Of a stretch of 64,000 nt of DNA, positions 57,891 to 64,000 are shown one piece after another. The position numbers and the translations under genes are program-made. How positions within the stretch are numbered: the first letter of the stretch is position 1; every line of letters begins with the position of its first letter. The stretch is from NCBI GenBank assembly GCA_027924585.1, contig BSBM01002089.1:131501-195500 (forward strand), read 5' to 3'. The stretch is from Larix kaempferi (taxonomy: Eukaryota > Streptophyta > Pinopsida > Pinales > Pinaceae). The notes under the pieces are model-generated. The model made no database searches. It was not told the DNA's origin and worked only from the letters and a program-made list of their open reading frames with translations.

Positions 57891-59004
57891 ATGATGTTGT
57901 GGAGCAGCATGTGTGCTGGCCAAGCATCCACCCCACAGGTGATCTAAGGCTTGTAAAGCAAAGAAGGAAACCTGTGGAGTAGCGGGGAAAATGCACAATA
58001 CAGATAAGTATTCTTTTTCATTTAATTCTTGTTTGGAATAATGAAGATTTCAGGAGCAAGTCTTATTGCAACCAAGCTAATACATTATTGTTTCCTTGTT
58101 GGAAACCTTGGCCAATGCAGGAAGCAAGGACCCTGAAAGAACTGAAAGCTGCTTGGTAAATCCAGAAAGTGGCTGGTTGAGCATTGATTAATTGATGTTG
58201 AGGAGTAGCCTGCATGCTATCCCAACATTCGTTATTATACCCATAGAAGATCCAAGGCTTGTAAAGCACAGAAGGGTCCTATGGAATAAAGTGAAGACAT
58301 CCAACGCAGGTATTGTTGGAAGAAAGAATCTTGAAGCATCTTAAGAATGCAGGTGGATATGTAACCACCTTGAAGAGCTCAGCATGAGCAGTAATGAAAG
58401 ATGGGGCTAGTGGAACGGTATGAGTCCTAGCAGCCAAGAGTTAGACCAACCCAGTGGAGGAACTCCATGGTTGAGAGGTCTGGAATAGACCATGGACACT
58501 ACGTGTCATAGCGAAGAAGGGCAAGTCGAGCATTCACGTGAAGTGAAAGAGGATAGGAGCATGAAAACCACAGTGGTGGTGTGGGATTCCAGAACGGAAC
58601 AAAACTAAGAGGAGAAACTCTTACGGCTCTCTCTCTTTCCTTTTATTGATGCATTTATAGAGTTAGAAAATTGCTGAATGCATGCATGACTGAAAGTAAA
58701 AGTGTGTTATTTGATTAAAGTGAATTGTGAATGCTAATTAATGAATTTCTTGTGAATGGATGAACATGAAGGAATTCATGTGTATGTTAGGAAAGCATGA
58801 AAAGTGTGGAAGTCTCATGAGTAAGGCATGGACTATCCATGTCAACTGGGGAAAAACCATTGACTGATTTTGATGTTTGGTTTATGCTTGGCCTAACGAG
58901 AATTGTAATGATGAATTTCACAGGTGGAAATTGAATCAATTGGTTGCAGCCGGTGCAGGCAAGTGTTGCTAGTAAGCAAAGTGTGGTCAATCGTTCCATT
59001 GACC
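57891..59004. other. non-coding spacer with a diverged duplication
   Basis: About 57850-58000 and 58140-58310 share the order hairpin, TGATGTTG.GGAG.AGC, ATC.AAGGCTTGTAAAGCA and AGAAGG. No protein is recognised. Confidence 0.6.
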
Positions 59005-59469
59005 ATGGCGGCAGACCAAGGGCTATTAGAATTGGCTGGAAGTCTTCTTCAAACAATTGCCAAGACCTAAGAAAATCTTGAAGAGATGCTCAAAATGCAA
59101 AAGCAGCAGAACAAGATGAACCACAAGGTCTTGCAGGACTCTATTCGTCTGCAGAAAGAGGTAAAAAGTATTATGAAAGCAATCAGCAAGGGAAAGAAAA
59201 GTGGATCAGTGAAGAAGCATTCATCCAATCGTCCGATTAAGAAACGCTCCAGGTGGGAAGACTCAAAGGAAGTTGAGCAGATTAAGATGAAGCAACCCGT
59301 GAAGTGTTGGAATTGTGAGGGGGATCATTACCTCCGCAACTGCCCAAAAAGAGAACCTCAAGAGGGTAGCAGCCATAAAGTTTGCAGACTTATGGGTGAG
59401 CTAGAAGATCCGAATCAGCAGGAGCAGCTCGTGAAGATCAAAGGACTTGGTCCTGAAAGTTCAATGTAA
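59005..59469 (+). pseudogene. small gag-like gene with zinc knuckle, one in-frame stop
   Basis: From the ATG at 59005 the frame reads MAADQGLLELAGSLLQTIAKT, then TAA (59068-59070), then continues in the same frame from ENLEEMLKMQ to the stop at 59469. The central part is a probable coiled coil rich in Gln, Lys and Met. It is followed by a basic stretch (KHSSNRPIKKRSRW) and one zinc knuckle CWNCEGDHYLRNC (59305-59343). Its spacing CX2CX3HX4C is a variant known in some plant gypsy gags. The downstream ATG at 59086 would give 127 residues. No capsid domain is visible, so it may be only the nucleocapsid end of a gag. It might bind element RNA; that is inference. Confidence 0.72.
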
Positions 59470-59552
59470 AGGACAGAATGCAGGGCAGATCTGCAAAGTT
59501 TTTGTGAATTTTGGACATATGTAAAGTGGGTATTTATTTTACAAAGTGTTGG

Positions 59553-59586
59553 AACACCGAGGACGGTGTTATTCCAAGGGGAGGGG
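59553..59586 (+). promoter_or_regulatory. hairpin and polypurine tract before the 3' LTR
   Basis: AACACCG-AGGA-CGGTGTT (59553-59570) is a perfect 7-bp stem with a 4-base loop. It is followed by the polypurine tract AAGGGGAGGGG (59576-59586) two bases before the LTR. The tract primes plus-strand DNA synthesis in LTR elements. Confidence 0.85.
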
Positions 59587-59588
59587 TA

Positions 59589-61045
59589 TGTCACGTCCCC
59601 ATTTTGACCCCCTTTTTGCATTAGATCGTAAATGATGTAAATATTGTAACTTAATCATGGTGAGGAGCTCAAGGCCAAGGCCCCGCCATTGATTTGTCGC
59701 TTTATGTATCGGCAATTAGAATAGATGCATATGGTTCTTGTGCTAGCTGTGCACAATGTAAAAATCAGGCATCATGTAAATATGCCATTTCAATAAAAAC
59801 CCACAACCAGCTACGCAATGCAACAAAGAGATGGGGCATGATCTTTACAAGGAATAGGGAGGGAAAAATAGCCAAACCCTTGAGCCATGGTGTTAAGCCA
59901 TTTCATTGAGGAAACCCATGAACTCTCAACTACCCATTTGGTCTCATGCACCCAATCATTTAATTTTCCCAATAAATTGGTTAAAGCAGTAAATGCCTTG
60001 GAAATGATGAAGTATGGGCAAGCCATTTTCGTGCATGGGCAAGCCATCAACCTGGAAATTCGTGTTTTTGCTTGTGGGGCAAGAAAACACCCAGGAAATG
60101 GTGCCCAAAGCGATGGGGAATAAAAAGTCTTCACTCACTCACGCAGTTGGAGTTAGCTGGGCCTTTCCCTGCACGTTTTCATCCAAATCCTGCATTTCTC
60201 CATGCCTGGGAGTTCGTTTTTGCATATGCAGTAGCCTGGGAGAGGAGAGCCACGATTTGGGGACTGTATGGAGGTCGTTTTTGCTCCCGAATGTCCAAGG
60301 ACGTTTTTCTAAAAACGGATTGGCTTCCCAGGGTTGTTTCCCATCTTCCCATTTCGTTTTTGTGTGTTCCCACGTTTTTTCTGAGTGAGTTGAAACCCCA
60401 TCTCATGCATCCCACTGTGGAAATCGTTTTCCTCATGCCCAGTAATTGTGGTTTTGTTGTTCAGTGCATCCCGTTTTAGATTGGAACCTGTGAGCAGGAG
60501 CTTCAAGAGTGGAAGAGGACAGATTTGGCTTGATGAGCCCAATGGTGTACCCATAGCTCCATGGTTGAGCCACTAGCCTAGTAACTCACCTCTGCCCACC
60601 TCTTAGCAGCCTGAGAAACCCAACTGCTAGTTGGCTTGGCTGATTCTGGCATATCTTTGGCTATGTGAGAGCCTGTTTCCCCTTTTCCTTGTGGAGATCG
60701 TGCCCAGCTCGGGGGTGGCAGTGGTGCTGAGAGATTAAGGAGCACACTGGCCTACGGTTGGGTGGAACGTTGCAGAAGCGTAGCTGGTTGCTTGGGATTA
60801 CTTCTGTATAAGATAAGTATTCTCTTGTGTGTGTGTAAATTTGCAATTGTTCCTTTGATAAATATTGGAATGTGTGTGGATGTGTTAAATGATTTTAATT
60901 CCGCTGTGTTCTCAAGTGTTTATGAAATCGGATGTGTTCATCTCCTTCTTAAATTGAATGATAAATTTCTAACTGTGGGGCTAGATGCCCGGTTTAATTT
61001 CACGCTCCTCTCCATCTAGCTGGTTGGATGGGAGGGGACGTGACA
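59589..61045 (+). repeat. 3' LTR of the young element (1457 bp)
   Basis: The length is identical to the 5' LTR. The differences I found are A/G near 52673/60055, G/A near 52799/60181, A/G near 53212/60594 and T/G near 53492/60874. Confidence 0.97.
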
Positions 61046-61050
61046 CCACC

Positions 61051-61470
61051 TCAACAAACCTCTAGAAAGACCTCAAGAATCCCCAAAATAGCCTCTAACT
61101 AACGTTGGCGCACCCTGGTAGAGGAGACAGAGCGCCAGAGAGGGTCAGGCACACCCTATAGGAGGACAAAGTGGGTCAATGGGTCACCCTAGCTGACCAG
61201 GAATTGCGCCGTCACACCCTAGATGAAGGAGAAGTGTGCCATCCTACTCAACAAGGTCAACTAGGAAGGGATAACCTCCATGTTTGAATGTGTTTTAGCC
61301 TAGTATGAGTTTAGGGTCAGAGCAAAGATTTTACACAATGGTCATGATGATGACTCTAGGTCCTGATAACGACACTTGCACAACAGTCATGGTGACGACA
61401 CTAGGTCATGATAATGACACTTGCAACACTTACGACACTTGCACAAGGGTGACGACATTTTGGTGTAACA
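61051..61470 (-). repeat. LTR of the minus-strand element, proximal part with TGACG repeats
   Basis: At 61330-61465 the plus strand repeats CATGATGATGACTC, GATAACGACACTTGCACAA, GGTGACGACACTAGG, GATAATGACACTTGCAA and GGTGACGACATTTTGG. These are diverged copies in the U3 end of the LTR, holding TGACG words like those of plant as-1 elements. They may be promoter enhancers. Confidence 0.65.
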
Positions 61471-64000
61471 AAATTCCCCCCAAAGCATAAAGCTGACGGA
61501 ATAAGATATGTGAAATTATTTGTAGTAAGGAAAGAATAATGGAAAGGACTTTCTGGTTGGAAGGAGTTGCTGCAGAAATGACCTTGAGATCCACAAGTCT
61601 CATACGACACAAAACATTGTTTCCAAACAATACATTGCATATCCATGGTAGTAAAGACCGACTGAACACGATCATGGCTACTAGACACAATTATAGATCC
61701 ATGATGAGGTGATAACACAGCCATGTCCAATACAATGTGGATCCATGTAACATGACTAAAAAAATCTCCATCGCAACTTGGGTAGAATATGACTTCCCCA
61801 AGGTCTTCAAGCTGAACCCGCAATGATACGAATCTATCCATGTGATTACAATGTTTTGGAGTCGAACATGGTAGAAACCACTTGATTACCAGTCATTGAT
61901 GTATGCCGTTAACAAGTACGAGGGAAATCACCATTGATGTCAATGATCCCCAAGGTATCATAGTACAAACCATCGAATGTGAATAAAGGGATTGAAGTCA
62001 AACACTCGATGGGATCTTTCAATCAAGAATCAATGATGTAAACTCATGTTGAAAGCGAGGTAACCCTCCATTGAGGCATGCAGGCCCAAGGTACTCGATT
62101 GGTTTCTAGATTCAATCCTTGGATGATGTGTTTAAGTCGACAAGGATGAATTCATCGAAGGAGGGCCATGATGAATCCCCCATCATCGACACGAAACTCG
62201 ATGACAGATGTTTGGATTGAATCGGACGGTAGAGAAATGTGCAAGACTGACTCAAGGTAGACCGACATGATGGAAGGTGTACTGGTTGCAGATGATGAGC
62301 AAGGAACATCTCTTGAAAATGGGCATGGCATGACTTGGCAGTATTGACATGACGAGAACAACACTAACCCCCAACGCGACTAATAGTAGAAGCATTCTTT
62401 GGATGACCCAAAGGAGCGACATGACTCATGAAATCAGCAGAACTCAAAGACAAATGGATTACCCAAGTACCGAATGCAAACGAAAAATGAGTGCCATGTT
62501 CAAGAGCAACTATGTACTTCCATAAATAAAGTGTAATACAAAATCTTCCCTTTTTCTCCATCATGACTAATGAGTGCCTCACTTGTTTTTTAACGACCTT
62601 GAAGAGGGTAAATAGATGCTCGGTAAAGCTCATCCCATGGATGAGTCCAATCCCAAATGTTTTACAAACATGGGAAAGGAGGGGTTTGTCCCATGACAGG
62701 CCCTTCAATGTCAAATTTTAACGAGTCCATAGAAGGTAAACTCGACATCATTTCATGTTTAGAGAGTTTGAAAAGAACTAAAGAAGACTCCAAAGGTCCT
62801 TTTACATAGGGTTAGTCTCTTCGCCTGAAAAAGGGTAAAACAATGCGAGAGAGAACTCTTCCAGTCATGATTGGCTGGAGTACTCCTTTTTCGTAAATAT
62901 TGCCCCTGGTCCAAAAAAGGGGTAAAATATCACCAGGGAGACGATCATTCAAATCCTATTACAACCATGAACGCATCAATTTCGCTTGGCCATTTTTCCT
63001 ATTTTAGGAGTCTGAAAAGAGATTAAAAAGTACTCCATGAACAACTTTGTCATGGTTGATAACCGAGTACGACAAAGGAAAAAGTAAACTCGGCACAGTT
63101 CCTTTTCCGTAAATAATCTAGCGAGGCCGGATAAAGTGATAAACCTATACTCGTTAGACACACCTTTTTATTCAAATTTTTAACGAGCATGATAATGGTA
63201 TCAAAAGCACTCGAAATCTTTTTCACATTTGAACTAGAGCATGAAAAAGTAAAAACTAAGCTCAAACCACTTTTCATGTTTTAACCAAAGCACGAAGAAA
63301 GTGAAAAGTAAGCTCAAATACCATCTTATTGTTTTTAACAAGCTCGAATATAGGTTGGAAGAATGCTCATGATGTTTGCTTCATTTTTTAACGAGCTTGT
63401 AATAGAAAATGAACTATGCTTGGGATAGGCAGGTTTCTTCCCAACATGATGACTAGAGGTTGGAAAGTTTGCCCCCAGCACAAGAAACTGACGGTTTACT
63501 TCTAGTATGATTTCTAGAGGTACTGTTTCATTTTTTAATGAGCTTGATATAGGAAATGCTCGAGATTATTTTCATGGTTTAATGAGCTCAAAAACCAAAA
63601 AGGAAAGTATGCTCGAAAATATTCCCATTGGTGGACTCTTCCCAACATGGTATCTATAGGTTGGTACATGCCCCCAGCATGATTGCTAGAAGTAAGTGAC
63701 TTAGCTCCAACAAGGTGTGGAGAGGCGATGTCGTTGACTTCAACATAATGTCCAGGGGTTGAAGACATGCCCCCCAAGCTTCGTTTCATCCGCCTAAGGC
63801 ATAGGCGGATGAAAAGAAGGTTAAGGTGTTAAGTCTATGAGAAGACTAGACTCAAAGGGAATGGATCTGTTTCATTTGTTTTTAATGAGCTTGACACAGG
63901 AAAAGAACGATGCTCGTGGGAACCTATTTCATTTTTTAACGAGCTTGACATAGAAAGGGAACTATGCTCATAGGGTACTGTTTCATTTTTTAACGAGCTT
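61471..64000 (-). other. internal 3' region of the minus-strand element, repeat-bearing, no gene recognised
   Basis: No recognised protein; the longest minus frames (146, 116 and 84 codons) are not identified. From about 62575 to the window end the plus-strand word TTTTTTAACGAGCTTG (or variants with AATGAGC, AACAAGC) recurs about ten times, e.g. 63180, 63337, 63396, 63531, 63880, 63935 and 63987. The spacing is about 50-60 bp where dense. This is another diverged array placed just upstream of a 3' LTR. Confidence 0.55.

Larger units (their letters stand above)
52207..61045 (+). mobile_element. young non-autonomous LTR retrotransposon, 8839 bp (LARD-like), no pol
   Basis: Two 1457-bp LTRs (52207-53663 and 59589-61045) differ at about four positions by eye. 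The perfect duplication CCACC lies at 52202-52206 and 61046-61050. An initiator-Met primer site (53667-53678) and polypurine tract (59576-59586) are intact. The 5.9-kb interior holds a palindrome array, a GC-rich hairpin pair, a second hairpin array, long non-coding spacers and one small gag-like frame with a zinc knuckle. I see no protease, integrase, RT or RNase H. It must be mobilised by a partner not present here. Its solo-LTR relative sits at 30636-32150. Confidence 0.95.
51545..64000 (-). mobile_element. minus-strand LTR retrotransposon, 3' end, running off the window
   Basis: On the minus strand the internal region (64000 to 61471) ends in a polypurine tract (CTTTGGGGGGAATTT, 61485-61471). 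Then comes the 3' LTR, 61470-61051 continued at 52206-51545, about 1082 bp in all. The LTR starts TGTTACACC and ends GGTAACA. A TATA box (minus strand CTATATAAACACC) is near 52083-52095. It inserted into the copia fragment at 51544 and was later split by the 52207-61045 element. Its coding part is beyond the window. Confidence 0.82.

Overview
This window is nuclear DNA of a land plant, made almost entirely of transposable elements. The signs are Ty1/copia and Ty3/gypsy LTR retrotransposons with plant-type primer binding sites, a tRNA-derived SINE, a Helitron helicase relic and long AT-rich degenerate stretches. I found no host gene that I would defend. The large, decayed, deeply nested content would fit a big gymnosperm-like genome, but the sequence alone does not settle the species.

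Layout. 1-15247 is AT-rich decayed DNA with local duplications, a long array of short hairpins (7180-9350), a Helitron helicase fragment (about 9700-10074), a 175-bp foldback (10427-10601), a complete SINE with target-site duplication (12691-12923) and a polypurine block (13630-14290). 15248-24900 is a degenerate gypsy element on the plus strand (gypsy A). Its 5' LTR is split by a complete but dead copia element (15610-20715, duplication TGGCC). 26400-34511 is a second copy of the same gypsy family on the minus strand (gypsy B). It is interrupted by a solo LTR at 30636-32150 (duplication CAAGT) and a probable solo LTR at about 27416-28364. 34517-40382 is mostly unassigned.

40383-47398 is a complete minus-strand LTR element (two 604-bp LTRs, duplication TACTA) with no recognisable gag or pol. 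Its 3' half is a stack of tandem arrays. It interrupts another plus-strand element whose 3' LTR begins at 47511. 49847-51544 is the 3' end of a related copia element. It keeps the last 47 codons of RNase H, and its own hairpin array lies between the pol stop and the 3' LTR. It is interrupted at 51545 by a minus-strand element whose LTR (51545-52206 plus 61051-61470) is in turn split by a very young element at 52207-61045.

The most interesting material is that young element (two 1457-bp LTRs, about four mismatches by eye, duplication CCACC) together with the 40383-47398 element. Both carry complete cis signals (LTRs, initiator-Met primer site, polypurine tract) but no pol. In both, coding DNA is replaced by tandem arrays whose units each contain a short hairpin. 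In several places the two sides of a stem change together between copies. One hairpin of the young element's internal array also occurs once in its LTR and in the older solo LTR at 30636-32150. I propose these as non-autonomous retrotransposons whose internal regions have been rebuilt from amplified structured motifs. The repeats and boundaries are read directly; a function for the hairpins is inference.
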